Source: Tenggerimyces sp963762635
Lineage (GTDB): Bacteria; Actinomycetota; Actinomycetes; Propionibacteriales; Actinopolymorphaceae
Direction of reading: 5' to 3'
Assembly (NCBI GenBank): GCA_963762635.1
Contig: CAVXLQ010000023.1
Coordinates: 434,001-498,000, forward strand
Length of the DNA stretch: 64,000 nucleotides
The position numbers and the translations under genes are program-made. Shown here piece by piece: positions 24,935-33,060 of the stretch. Each line of letters starts with the position of its first letter. Position 1 is the stretch's first letter. The notes beneath the pieces were generated by a model, which worked only from the letters and a program-made list of their open reading frames with translations, made no database searches and had not been told where the DNA came from.

Positions 24935-26134
24935 ATGGCCGAGATCGCGCGGCGGTGGCGGAGTCCGATGGTGGCAAGGGATCGGGGGGAGGTGCATCGG
25001 GCGGCGACCCCGCTCGAGTTGCTGTTCGACCTCTGCTTCGTCGTCGCGGTCGCCCAGGCCGCCGCCAGTCTGCACCACGAGCTGGCCGCAAACCACGCCG
25101 CACAAGGTGTTCTCGCGTTCCTGATGGTCTTCTTCGCCATCTACTGGGCGTGGGTCAACTTCACCTGGTTCGCCTCCGCCTACGACACCGACGACGTCCC
25201 GTACCGCCTCCTCACCCTCGTCCAGATCGCCGGCGTCCTCGTCCTCGCCGCCGGTGTGCCCGCCACGTTCGAGCACCACAACTACCTGCTCGTCACCATC
25301 GGCTACGTGATCATGCGCACCGCGCTGATCGCCCAGTGGGTGCGCGTCGCGCTCGAGCACCGGGACGGCAGAGCCACCGCCCTTCGGTACGCGATCGGCA
25401 TCGGGATCGTCCAAGTGGGCTGGCTGGTTCGGCTCGCGCTGCCCGAGTCGCTCGGGGTCGCCGGGTTTGCTGTCCTCGTCGTGCTCGAGCTGCTTGTACC
25501 CATCTGGGCCGAACGATTCGGCAGCGGCCCCACCTCCTGGCATCCCGAGCACATCGCCGAACGCCATGGGCTGTTCACGATCATCGTGCTCGGTGAGGTC
25601 GTCCTCGCCAGCACGATCGCGATCCAGACCGCCGGCACCGACCACGGCGTCTCGTCCTCGCTGCTGATCCTCGCCGCCGGCGGGCTGCTGCTGATCTTCG
25701 GCATGTGGTGGGCGTACTTCAAGCGGCCCGCGATCGGCGGTCTGCGAACGGCCGAGCGCTCGGCGTTCGTCTGGGGGTACGGGCACTACGCGATCTTCGC
25801 GGCCGGCGCGGCGCTCGGTGCAGGCCTCGAGATCGCGGCGGAGACGATCGAGCACACGATCCCGGTGACGCCGCGGGCGGCAGCGTTGGTGGTCGCCGTT
25901 CCGGTCGCGGTCTACCTGCTCGTGACCGGTGCCCTGCAGACCAGGATGTCGCCCGATCGCCCTGTCCTGTTGAGGTTCTCCGTTACCGCGGTTCTCGTCG
26001 TCACCGCTGCCATCGTTCCGTTGCCGCTGGCGACTTCCGTTCTGGTGATGGGTCTGCTGACGACAGTGATGATCAGCATCGACGTTATTCAAGCCCACAA
26101 GGAACTTCGGCGCACTAGCGCATCGTCGGCCTAG
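24935..26134 (+). CDS. LtrA-like integral membrane protein (low temperature requirement A)
   Basis: This 399-residue protein has about ten hydrophobic helices. The family signature RAATPLELLFDLCFVVAVAQAA is split by short charged residues, then HPEHIAERHGLFTIIVLGE and WWAYFKRP. LtrA proteins occur widely in actinobacteria and their biochemical role is not established. A GAGGAG precedes the start. The gene converges on the SRPBCC/VOC gene with a 20-bp overlap. Confidence 0.92.
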   Translation: MAEIARRWRSPMVARDRGEVHRAATPLELLFDLCFVVAVAQAAASLHHELAANHAAQGVLAFLMVFFAIYWAWVNFTWFASAYDTDDVPYRLLTLVQIAGVLVLAAGVPATFEHHNYLLVTIGYVIMRTALIAQWVRVALEHRDGRATALRYAIGIGIVQVGWLVRLALPESLGVAGFAVLVVLELLVPIWAERFGSGPTSWHPEHIAERHGLFTIIVLGEVVLASTIAIQTAGTDHGVSSSLLILAAGGLLLIFGMWWAYFKRPAIGGLRTAERSAFVWGYGHYAIFAAGAALGAGLEIAAETIEHTIPVTPRAAALVVAVPVAVYLLVTGALQTRMSPDRPVLLRFSVTAVLVVTAAIVPLPLATSVLVMGLLTTVMISIDVIQAHKELRRTSASSA

Positions 26135-26939
26135 CCTGCGCGAAGGTCCATCGGTACCCCTCGCGGTCCTCGGCGGAGTACGTACGCGACCCGTGCGAAC
26201 GGATCTCGGACACGATCTTCGCGCCACGCTCGACCGCGTGCGCGAAGTGGGCCTCGAGGTCGTCGACGTACACCCACGGCATCGCGACGATCGGCATGTC
26301 AACCGGACGTTGCCCCTGGATCGGAAGCAACACCACACTGCTGTCGCCGACGTGGAACTCGGTCCAGCCCAGGGTGTCGTCCTCCGCCGGCGGTACGTCG
26401 ACATCCCACGAGCCGAGCTGGAACACGTCCATCAGCCAGCGCGCCGTCGCCTTCGGATCGTCGTAGTACAAGACGATCGCGAGCCGTCCGACCTCGCGCG
26501 GTCGCCGCGGCGACTCGTCGCGGCGTCGGGTCCAGGCCTCGTACGCCATGGCCTTCCCGACCCAAGCGAGACCGCCCTTGCGCGGATCGGCGCCGGGGAG
26601 CAGGAACTGCGTGACCTGGACGCGCGTGCCGGTCGCGGTCTTCTCGAACCGTACGTCGGTCTCGGTCTCCTGCATGGTGCCGCGCAGAACGAGCCGTCGG
26701 CCGGGCTCCCAGATCGTGATCTCGGCGGTGACGAGAACGTCGCCGGCAGGCTCGTCGTAGACCTCGACCACGCGGCCGCCGACGCCGGGCTCCATGCGGA
26801 GCTCGGTGAGCCGCGACGCGTCGTAGAAGTTGATCGGGCCACGTACCCACCACAGGTCGATCTCGCCGGTGAAGACGTCGAACGCGGTCTGCGGGTCGAC
26901 GTCGACCTCGACACTGGCGGTCGCTTCGGTGTGGGTCAC
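26115..26939 (-). CDS. SRPBCC (AHSA1) domain fused to a VOC domain
   Basis: About 274 residues from GTG 26939. Residues 1-140 form an AHSA1-type START-like domain (DVDPQTAFDVFTGEIDLWW, WEPGRRLVLRG). Residues about 155-274 form a VOC domain (RLAIVLYYDDPKATARWL, WVYVDDLEAHFAHAVERGA, YSAEDREGYRWTF). Such fusions occur behind ArsR genes. Its start overlaps the ArsR stop by 4 bp, so the two are one operon. The upstream reading frame stays open through the repeat region, but that part is low-complexity and not coding. Confidence 0.87.
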   Translation of the reverse strand: MTHTEATASVEVDVDPQTAFDVFTGEIDLWWVRGPINFYDASRLTELRMEPGVGGRVVEVYDEPAGDVLVTAEITIWEPGRRLVLRGTMQETETDVRFEKTATGTRVQVTQFLLPGADPRKGGLAWVGKAMAYEAWTRRRDESPRRPREVGRLAIVLYYDDPKATARWLMDVFQLGSWDVDVPPAEDDTLGWTEFHVGDSSVVLLPIQGQRPVDMPIVAMPWVYVDDLEAHFAHAVERGAKIVSEIRSHGSRTYSAEDREGYRWTFAQARPTMR

Positions 26940-27274
26940 CTCTTCGTGGCCTTGCGTTCGACGTGGCGCTTGAACGAGCCGAGCTGCTCGCTCCAGTGCG
27001 CCTGGACCTGGTCGAGCCAGGCTTGTACGGCTTCGACGGGCCGCGGGTTGAGGTGGAACACCCGGTGGCGCGCGTCCTCCTCGACACGCTCGTCGGTGAC
27101 GAGGCCGGCCTGGAGGAGGACGCGAAGGTGCCTGCTCATGGCCGGGGCAGTGGTGCCGGTCGCTTCGGCGAGCTGGCCCGCGCGGTACGGGCGCTCGCCG
27201 AGCAACTGCACCACCTGCCGCCGCGTGGGGTCGGCGAGTGCCGCGAACGCCGTGTCGACCTGTTCCTCGGTCAT
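26936..27274 (-). CDS. ArsR family transcriptional regulator
   Basis: This 112-residue winged-helix protein reads MTEEQVDTAFAALADPTRRQ, LLGERPYRAGQLAEATGT, APAMSRHLRVLLQAGLV and a basic C-terminus. It lacks the Cys-Val-Cys arsenic motif, so it belongs to the group regulating SRPBCC-type genes. The 5' side has a hairpin repeat copy 61 bp upstream. Confidence 0.9.
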   Translation of the reverse strand: MTEEQVDTAFAALADPTRRQVVQLLGERPYRAGQLAEATGTTAPAMSRHLRVLLQAGLVTDERVEEDARHRVFHLNPRPVEAVQAWLDQVQAHWSEQLGSFKRHVERKATKR

Positions 27275-27334
27275 GGAGGGGATAGTTGCACGAACGGTTA
27301 ATAGTTCGCAAGCGGGCGGGTCGGTCGTGCTGGC

Positions 27335-27408
27335 GCACTTTACCCACGGAGGGGGCGTTCCGAGGTGGCGATGGGTGGGTCGGAACGCCCCCTTGGTGGG
27401 TGAAGTCA
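27335..27408. repeat. Dispersed hairpin repeat, copy 2
   Basis: This copy has the arm ACTTTACCCAC, the inner stem GGGGGCGTTCCG and the closing arm GTGGGTGAAGT, with a tip different from copy 1. It is almost the same as copy 3, which lies 270 bp away on the other side of the minisatellite. Confidence 0.85.
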
Positions 27409-27410
27409 CG

Positions 27411-27625
27411 ATGCGGTGGTGGGGATGCGGTGGTGGGGATGCGGTGGTGGGGATGCGGTGGTGGGGATGCGGTGGTGGGGATGCGGTGGTGGGGATGCGG
27501 TGGTGGGGGTGCGGTGGTGGGATCGTGGTGGGGATGCGGTGGTGGGGATGCGGTGGTGGGGGTGCGGTGGTGGGGATGCGGTGGTGGGGATGCGGTGGTG
27601 GGGATGCGGTGGTGGGGATGCGGGT
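27411..27625. repeat. G-rich 14-bp minisatellite
   Basis: About 15 head-to-tail copies of ATGCGGTGGTGGGG, a few with point changes (GTGCGG variants) and one shortened unit at about 27520-27533. It is framed by hairpin repeat copies 2 and 3. The plus strand carries closely spaced G-runs with clear G-quadruplex potential. All frames read as low-complexity peptides (for example His/Pro/Thr repeats), so I do not call a gene. Confidence 0.92.
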
Positions 27626-27674
27626 TGGGTGCCGGGCTGCGGTGCCGGGCTGCGGTGCCCCTCGCGCGGCTGGC

Positions 27675-27747
27675 GCACTTTACCCACGGAGGGGGCGTTC
27701 CGAGGTGGCGATGGGTGGTGGGAACGCCCCCTTGGTGGGTGAAGTCA
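27675..27747. repeat. Dispersed hairpin repeat, copy 3
   Basis: The left arm and inner stem are identical to copy 2 over about 40 bp, and it closes with GTGGGTGAAGTCA. The stop codon of the enolase-type gene (27745-27747) lies at the edge of this copy, so the repeat abuts or supplies the gene end. Confidence 0.85.
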
Positions 27748-28827
27748 GGTGGCCGAGAGGCGGCGCACCACGTCCTCGTCCAGCTCGACACCCAGGCCAG
27801 GCGCGTTCAGCGCCCGCATGCGGCCCTCCGAGACCAGCACCGGTTCCTTCCAGATCGGGTAGTCGTCTCGCAGCGGATGGGGCTCGATGTTGTACTCCTG
27901 CGGATACACGCACCCCGGGGTCGAGATCCACAGGTGGAGGTGGGCGAGCGTGCCGATGGTGGGCTGGGTGTTGTGCACGGTGATCGGCTTGTTGAACGTC
28001 GACGCCAAGGCGGCGATGCGGCGGAACTCGGTGATGCCGCCGCACTTGATCACGTCCGGTTGCAGGATGTCCACCTGGCCGCGCAGGATCAGGTCACGGA
28101 ACTGCCAGCGCGTGTACTCCTGCTCCCCGGCCGCGATCGGAATGTCCACCGCGGCCGCGAGCGCCGCGTAGCCGTCGTAGTCGTGCGCGGCCAGAGGCTC
28201 CTCGAAGTGGAACACCCCATAGGACTCCAGCTGCCGGGCGATCTTCACCGCCGTGTGCGGGAAGTACGCGTTGTTCACGTCGACGAGGATGTCGAACGAA
28301 TCGCCAACGGCAGCGCGCATCTCGCGCACCGTCTCCAGCGTCTGGTCGAAGCCCGAGTCGTACATCCACGGTGTCGCCGAGTGGATCTTGTACGCCCGAT
28401 AGCCCTGCTCGGCGAAGGAAACCGCCCGCTTCGCCTCCTCGACCGGCGTCATCCCGCGCTGCATCGAGCTCGCGTACACCTCCGGCGCCTCCCGGAAGGA
28501 ACCACCGAGCAGCGCGTACAGCGGCAGCCCCGCCACCTTGCCGGCCAGGTCCCACAACGCGATGTCCACGCCGGCGATCGCCTCGAGCTGCGCGCCCATC
28601 GGCCCCAGCTTGTAGGGCCCGTGGTACATCCGATGCCACAACCGCTCGATGTCCGCCGGGTTCTCTCCCACCAGCAAAGGAGAAAGCGCCTTCTCCACCA
28701 GCGCATGGGTCACCGCGACGTTCATCGGGCTCACCTCGCCCACGCCGGTCACGCCCTCGTCGGTATGGACACGTACGAGTTGGTACTTCCCCAGCAAGAC
28801 GATCGACTCGACCTGCGTAATCCGCAT
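27745..28827 (-). CDS. Enolase-superfamily sugar-acid dehydratase-like protein
   Basis: The 360-residue protein starts at MRITQVESIVLL. Capping-domain start and barrel metal ligands are D (ILVDVNNAY), E (FHFEEPLA) and E (IAAGEQEYT). Lys and His are in YKIHSATP, and a C-terminal His is in ITVHNTQPTIG. These features resemble galactonate/gluconate-type dehydratases; the substrate is not certain. It is the last gene of the importer operon, 11 bp after the binding-protein gene, which suggests it processes the imported sugar or sugar acid. Confidence 0.9.
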   Translation of the reverse strand: MRITQVESIVLLGKYQLVRVHTDEGVTGVGEVSPMNVAVTHALVEKALSPLLVGENPADIERLWHRMYHGPYKLGPMGAQLEAIAGVDIALWDLAGKVAGLPLYALLGGSFREAPEVYASSMQRGMTPVEEAKRAVSFAEQGYRAYKIHSATPWMYDSGFDQTLETVREMRAAVGDSFDILVDVNNAYFPHTAVKIARQLESYGVFHFEEPLAAHDYDGYAALAAAVDIPIAAGEQEYTRWQFRDLILRGQVDILQPDVIKCGGITEFRRIAALASTFNKPITVHNTQPTIGTLAHLHLWISTPGCVYPQEYNIEPHPLRDDYPIWKEPVLVSEGRMRALNAPGLGVELDEDVVRRLSAT

Positions 28828-28838
28828 CCTCAGTCCTC

Positions 28839-30134
28839 TCAGGAACCGCTCGTCAGCGCGGCCTCGACACGTTCCTTGACTTCTCCGAGCGCGTCCGCCG
28901 CGGACTTCTGCCCGGTATAGATCAGGTCCAGCTGCGGGCGGTAGATCGCCCGCGCCTGTTGGATGTTCTTGCTGAAGTTCTCGTTCACCCCGTTCTCCGT
29001 CGCCGCCACGACCAGCCCCAGGTGCGCCGGCGACTCGCTCGACGGCTTCTCGAAGACGGCGGCTGCCGAACGGTTGGCGGGGATCAGGTCGCCCTTCGCC
29101 AACGTCGCGGCGCCCTCCGCGGACGTGAAGTACTTCAGCAGCTCCCACCCGCGATCGGGGTTCTTCGCCTTGGCGGGGATGGCCCACACCGTCAACGTGC
29201 TGATCGTCTTGTGCGTCAGCCGCCCTGGCACCGGCGCGATATCCCAGTTGAACTTGGCGTTCTCCCGGATGTACGCCGCGGACCCGAAGTTCCGCGTCAT
29301 CATCGCGAGCTTGCCGGTCGTGAACAGGTTCAGCGCGAAGTTCGGATTCCCCTCACCACCTTGGATCGTCGACCAGGGCGGCTGCACCTTGTGCTTCAAG
29401 GACAGATCGGCGATCCACTGGATGCCTTCGACGCTCCCGGGATCGGCCAGAGTGAAGCGCTTCCCGTCCTTGGAGTAGATCCCGTCGGTGCCGTTGTTCA
29501 CCGTGAACACCGTCTCCGACGAAGTGTCGTCGTACGTCAGAACCCCGAACCGCTCACCGGGAATCGTCAGCTTCTGCGCCGCCGCGAGGAAGTCCTCCCA
29601 CTTCCAGCCCTGGTCCGTCCACGTCGTCGGCGGCAGCGGTACGCCCGCCTCCTTGAACGCGTCGACGTTGTAGAACACCATGTTGGGTTGGGTTCCCGCC
29701 GCCCACGCGGTGTGCTTGCCGTCCGGCTGCACCGGGAACTTGAACGGGTGGTCGAAGAACGACTCCGGCTTCAGCCCGTCCTTCTCGATGTACGGGTTGA
29801 GATCGAGCAACGTGTTCTGCTGCGAGTAGCCGAGCACGAAGTCGTCGTTGATCCGGATCACGTCCGGCACCGAGCCCGACGACATGATCGTGAGCAGCTT
29901 GGTGTCATAGTCCGAAGCCGGCGCGGGCTGCACTTTCAGCGTGGTGTCGCCCGCCTTCTGGAAGTCGTCGAGGACGGTCGCCAGCGGCGAACCCTTCTCG
30001 ATCGGGTCCCAGTTGAGGAACGTCAGCTCGTTGCTCGCCGTCTTCCCACCGCTGCCACCGGAGGAGCAGGACGCGAGGCCAAGCCCGGCGGCCGCGACAA
30101 CCGAGGCGCGGAGGAGGTCTCTTCTGTTCAGCAT
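28839..30134 (-). CDS. Extracellular sugar-binding lipoprotein of an ABC importer
   Basis: This 431-residue family-1 solute-binding protein has a leader with a twin arginine (NRRDLLRASVVAAAGLGLASC) split at the lipobox LASC, then a GSGG linker. The body is typical (LTFLNWDPIEKGSPL, GSVPDVIRINDDF, LNPYIEKDGLKPE, WTDQGWKWEDF, NRGWELLKYFTSAEGAA-like end). It captures a sugar outside the membrane for the two permeases upstream. It is separated from neighbours by about 10 bp on each side. Confidence 0.94.
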   Translation of the reverse strand: MLNRRDLLRASVVAAAGLGLASCSSGGSGGKTASNELTFLNWDPIEKGSPLATVLDDFQKAGDTTLKVQPAPASDYDTKLLTIMSSGSVPDVIRINDDFVLGYSQQNTLLDLNPYIEKDGLKPESFFDHPFKFPVQPDGKHTAWAAGTQPNMVFYNVDAFKEAGVPLPPTTWTDQGWKWEDFLAAAQKLTIPGERFGVLTYDDTSSETVFTVNNGTDGIYSKDGKRFTLADPGSVEGIQWIADLSLKHKVQPPWSTIQGGEGNPNFALNLFTTGKLAMMTRNFGSAAYIRENAKFNWDIAPVPGRLTHKTISTLTVWAIPAKAKNPDRGWELLKYFTSAEGAATLAKGDLIPANRSAAAVFEKPSSESPAHLGLVVAATENGVNENFSKNIQQARAIYRPQLDLIYTGQKSAADALGEVKERVEAALTSGS

Positions 30135-30143
30135 AGGAAGCTC

Positions 30144-31043
30144 CTAGCCTCTGATGCCGGTCATCGTCACGCCCTGGACGAAGTACTTCTGCGCAACGGC
30201 AAACAGCACCAGGGGAGGGATGACCGAGATGGTGGCCGAGGCCATCATCAGGTTGGTCTGGGTGAAGTACTCGCCTTGGAACAAGGCCAGCGCGAGCGGC
30301 AACGTCTGCAGCTCTTGGGAGTTGACGAAGATCAACGGGCCGAACAGGTCGTTCCACGAGTCCATGAACGTCATCACGCCGACCGCTGCCAACGCGGGCT
30401 TGACATTCGGGAGCATGATCCGCCAGTAGATCGTGAAGGCGTTCGCGCCATCGATCTTGGCTGCTTCCTCGAGCTCGCGGGGAATCGACTTGAACGCTTG
30501 ACGAAGCAGGAACGTACCGAACACCGGGGTGAGGACCCGCGGGATCCACAACGGATAGTGGGTGTCGATCCAGCCGATCTCTCGGTAGAGGATGTACTGC
30601 GGGATCAGGTAGATGATGCCGGGGATCATCGCTGTCGCCAGCAGAGCGGCGAACGCGATGCTCTTGCCGCGGAAGTCCAGCCGCGCGAAGCCGTACCCCG
30701 CGAGCGATGCGAACAGCAGCAGGAAGACCACGTTGAGGAACGCGAGCTTCGAGCTGTTCCAGAAGAACGGCCACACCGTCTGGAACGCCTCGACGTAGTT
30801 CGACCACAGCGGGGTCGACGGGATGAACGTCGGCGGCAGCGACATCACTTCGTTCTCGGGCTTCAACGAAGCGCTGACCATCCAGATCAACGGGATCGCG
30901 AACGCCACCGCGAGCGCCGCGAGCACGATGTACAGCACCACCGCGCGACTCAACCGACGGACCTGCCGCGACCGCTTCGACGAGGAGGTCACCCGCCGCG
31001 ACGGGGTTGGACGAGCTCGGCGTTCCAACGTACTCAGCGTCAT
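30144..31043 (-). CDS. Carbohydrate ABC permease (MalG type)
   Basis: The 299-residue protein has six membrane helices and the EAA loop FKSIPRELEEAAKIDGANAF that contacts the ATPase. The N-terminus is basic and cytoplasmic (RRARPTPSRRVTSSSKRSR), and the body has VSASLKPENEV and FNDLFGPLIFV-like segments. It pairs with the next permease. There is no ATPase gene in the operon. Confidence 0.94.
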   Translation of the reverse strand: MTLSTLERRARPTPSRRVTSSSKRSRQVRRLSRAVVLYIVLAALAVAFAIPLIWMVSASLKPENEVMSLPPTFIPSTPLWSNYVEAFQTVWPFFWNSSKLAFLNVVFLLLFASLAGYGFARLDFRGKSIAFAALLATAMIPGIIYLIPQYILYREIGWIDTHYPLWIPRVLTPVFGTFLLRQAFKSIPRELEEAAKIDGANAFTIYWRIMLPNVKPALAAVGVMTFMDSWNDLFGPLIFVNSQELQTLPLALALFQGEYFTQTNLMMASATISVIPPLVLFAVAQKYFVQGVTMTGIRG

Positions 31044-31054
31044 CGCGGGCCGCC

Positions 31055-31951
31055 CTACTCGCCGTAGAAGACCCAGCGCTTCTCCAACCGCCATTGGAGA
31101 AACGTCACGAGTCCGACGATGACGAACAGGATCCAGCCCATGGCGGCCGCGTAGCCGAGTCGTCCGAACGAGAACGCGCTTTGGTAGACCTGGTAGATGT
31201 ACACGTTCGTCGCGTTCGCCGGCCCGCCATGGGTCATCACGAAGATGATCCCGAAGATCTGGAACGACGTGATGAACTGCATGATCGTGAGGAAGAACAG
31301 GCTCGGCGTGAGCAACGGCAACGTCACGCGCCAGAACCGCGACCACGCCGAAGCGCCGTCGATCCGCGCGGCCTCGTGCAGCGAGTCCGGGATCGACTGC
31401 AGGCCAGCAAGCAGGATCAGCATCGGATAGCCGACGCCCTGCCACACCGCGACGATGATCACCGCGATCATCGCCCAGGTGTTGCTGGTCAGCCAGGTCG
31501 GCCCCTGGACGTTTGCCTGCGCGAGGAAACCGTTGATCAGCCCGTTCTCCGGCTGGTAGAGCCAGAACCAGACGAACCCGACCGCGACCGAGTTCGTCAC
31601 GACCGGCGCGAAGAACGCCGCCTTGAAGATGCTGATGCCGGGCAGTTTCTCGTTCCCCAGCAGGGCAAGGACGAGTCCGAATCCCACGCTCAGCACCACG
31701 CTGCCGAGCGTGAAGACCGCCGTGTTCCGCAACGTGAGATAGAACAGCGGATCCTTGGTGAACAGCTCGATGTAGTTGGCGATTCCGGCGAACCGCGGAG
31801 CGCTCAGGCCGCTCCAGTCGGTGAGTGACGCGTACACGGACACGAGCACAGGAACGAACTGGAACGCGATGACGCCGGCGATCACCGGCCCGATGAACAG
31901 CCAACCGACGAGGGTCCGCCGGCTGGCAACCTGAGCTGCCATTGCCACCAT
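31055..31951 (-). CDS. Carbohydrate ABC permease (MalF type)
   Basis: The 298-residue protein has six helices, the start RRTLVGWLFIGPVIAGVIAF and the EAA loop LQSIPDSLHEAARIDGASAW. It is first gene of the four-gene operon. A TCACATATGTGA palindrome lies 28 bp upstream of its ATG and likely controls the whole unit. Confidence 0.94.
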   Translation of the reverse strand: MVAMAAQVASRRTLVGWLFIGPVIAGVIAFQFVPVLVSVYASLTDWSGLSAPRFAGIANYIELFTKDPLFYLTLRNTAVFTLGSVVLSVGFGLVLALLGNEKLPGISIFKAAFFAPVVTNSVAVGFVWFWLYQPENGLINGFLAQANVQGPTWLTSNTWAMIAVIIVAVWQGVGYPMLILLAGLQSIPDSLHEAARIDGASAWSRFWRVTLPLLTPSLFFLTIMQFITSFQIFGIIFVMTHGGPANATNVYIYQVYQSAFSFGRLGYAAAMGWILFVIVGLVTFLQWRLEKRWVFYGE

Positions 31952-31978
31952 CCGCCCTGCGAGCGCGCGCCTACGCGT

Positions 31979-31990
31979 TCACATATGTGA
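31979..31990. promoter_or_regulatory. IclR operator candidate upstream of the importer operon
   Basis: TCACATATGTGA is a perfect 12-bp palindrome, 28 bp before the first permease gene. The identical 12-mer occurs once more, before the glycosidase gene at 33039. No third copy was noticed in the window. Confidence 0.82.
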
Positions 31991-32118
31991 GTGGATTTCG
32001 TGGAGGTGAGTGATTCTCAATCTAGGTACGTCGCCAAGGGCGGTCAAGCAAACCTCGGATACGTGACCGGTTTCGCCCACCGAGAGGTCGACTCCGCACA
32101 GCGAGAGGCGCGACGAGC

Positions 32119-32934
32119 TCAGTCGAGGTCTTGCAGGAAGCCCTGCGGGTTGACCGGCCACGGCAGCGAGAGCCGTTCGGACAGCATCGTCTGGCCGCGG
32201 CGCAACATGATCGCGAGCTCGGCGATGCGGGCCGGCTTGAGCCGGGCGGTCGGGACCGCGAACGAGATCGCGTCCCGCGGCGGCGACCGGTCGGGTACGT
32301 GCACCGCGACGCAGCCGAGGCCCTCGTCGCTCTCCTCGGTCTCGGTCGCGTACCCGAGCTTGCGCGCCTTGGCCAGGTCGGTGAGCAGGGCGCCGACCGT
32401 TGTCCTCGTACGCGCGGTCAGCCCGACCAGGTCGGTGCCGAGCACGGAGCGGACGGCGTGGTCGGAGTAGCCGGCGAGGATCGCCTTGCCCAGGGCCGCC
32501 GCGTGGGCGGGGATCCGCTTGCCGATCGCGGAGTAGATCCGCAGCGAGTGCCGGGACTCGCGTTTGGCCAGGTAGACGACGTGCGCGCCCTCGAGCCGGC
32601 CGTAGTGCACGGTCTCGCCGGTCTCGTCGCTGAGCCAGTCGAGAACGGGCTCGGCGCGCGACACGATGTCGTCGGTCCGCGCGTACGCCGAGCCGACCCG
32701 CAGCGCCTCGACGCCGATGCCGAACCGCGTGCCGGTCTCGTCGACCTCGAGCCAGCCGCGCCGCTGCATCGTTCGAAGGATCGCGTGCAGGCTGCTCACC
32801 GGGATCCCGAGCTCACGCCCGAGGTCGGACAGGCCGCGGCGGGCCGGGCTCGCGGCGAGCACCTCGAGGATCGCGAGGACGCGGTCGGCGGACTTGACCG
32901 GCCGGTAGCCGTCGTCGGTGAGCTCCTGGACCAT
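32119..32934 (-). CDS. IclR family transcriptional regulator
   Basis: About 271 residues from ATG 32934, which follows GGGAGGG. The N-terminal winged helix (about 12-75) reads SADRVLAILEVLAASPARRG, LGRELGIPVSSLHAILRTM and RRGWLEV. The C-terminal effector domain (about 90-255) contains HYGRLEGAHVVYLAKRES, RIPAHAAALGKAILA and CVAVHVPDRS. It sits between the importer operon and the glycosidase. The same palindrome in both promoters makes it the likely regulator of both and of itself. Confidence 0.93.
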   Translation of the reverse strand: MVQELTDDGYRPVKSADRVLAILEVLAASPARRGLSDLGRELGIPVSSLHAILRTMQRRGWLEVDETGTRFGIGVEALRVGSAYARTDDIVSRAEPVLDWLSDETGETVHYGRLEGAHVVYLAKRESRHSLRIYSAIGKRIPAHAAALGKAILAGYSDHAVRSVLGTDLVGLTARTRTTVGALLTDLAKARKLGYATETEESDEGLGCVAVHVPDRSPPRDAISFAVPTARLKPARIAELAIMLRRGQTMLSERLSLPWPVNPQGFLQDLD

Positions 32935-33038
32935 CACGCCCTCCCCTCGATGCCTGCCGGTGGGTGTCCGGTACCAGCCCTTGTCGCCCCACCCCTCCGC
33001 GCCTACGCTGACAAGCGATTCGCCTATGCGCAAGTCAA

Positions 33039-33050
33039 TCACATATGTGA
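33039..33050. promoter_or_regulatory. IclR operator candidate upstream of the glycosidase
   Basis: This is the same perfect TCACATATGTGA, here within a longer symmetric context (GTC at 33034, GAC at 33053). It ends 10 bp before the GHL6 start and overlaps any ribosome-binding region, in the divergent gap shared with the IclR gene. Confidence 0.82.
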
Positions 33051-33060
33051 AGGACTCGGG

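Noticed and set aside
27411..27625. CRISPR array
   Set aside because: Units are 14 bp, head to tail without spacers, and no cas gene is near.
26940..27791. Extension of the SRPBCC/VOC frame through the repeats (His/Pro/Thr-rich peptide)
   Set aside because: It is low-complexity translation of the minisatellite and hairpin repeats; the ArsR gene is the real gene in this interval.
28959..31067. 702-codon plus-strand open frame
   Set aside because: It is a shadow of the binding-protein and permease genes, charged and repetitive in composition.
32131..33060. N-terminal extension of the GHL6 frame
   Set aside because: It covers the IclR gene on the opposite strand and the operator; the ATG at 33061 starts the conserved domain.
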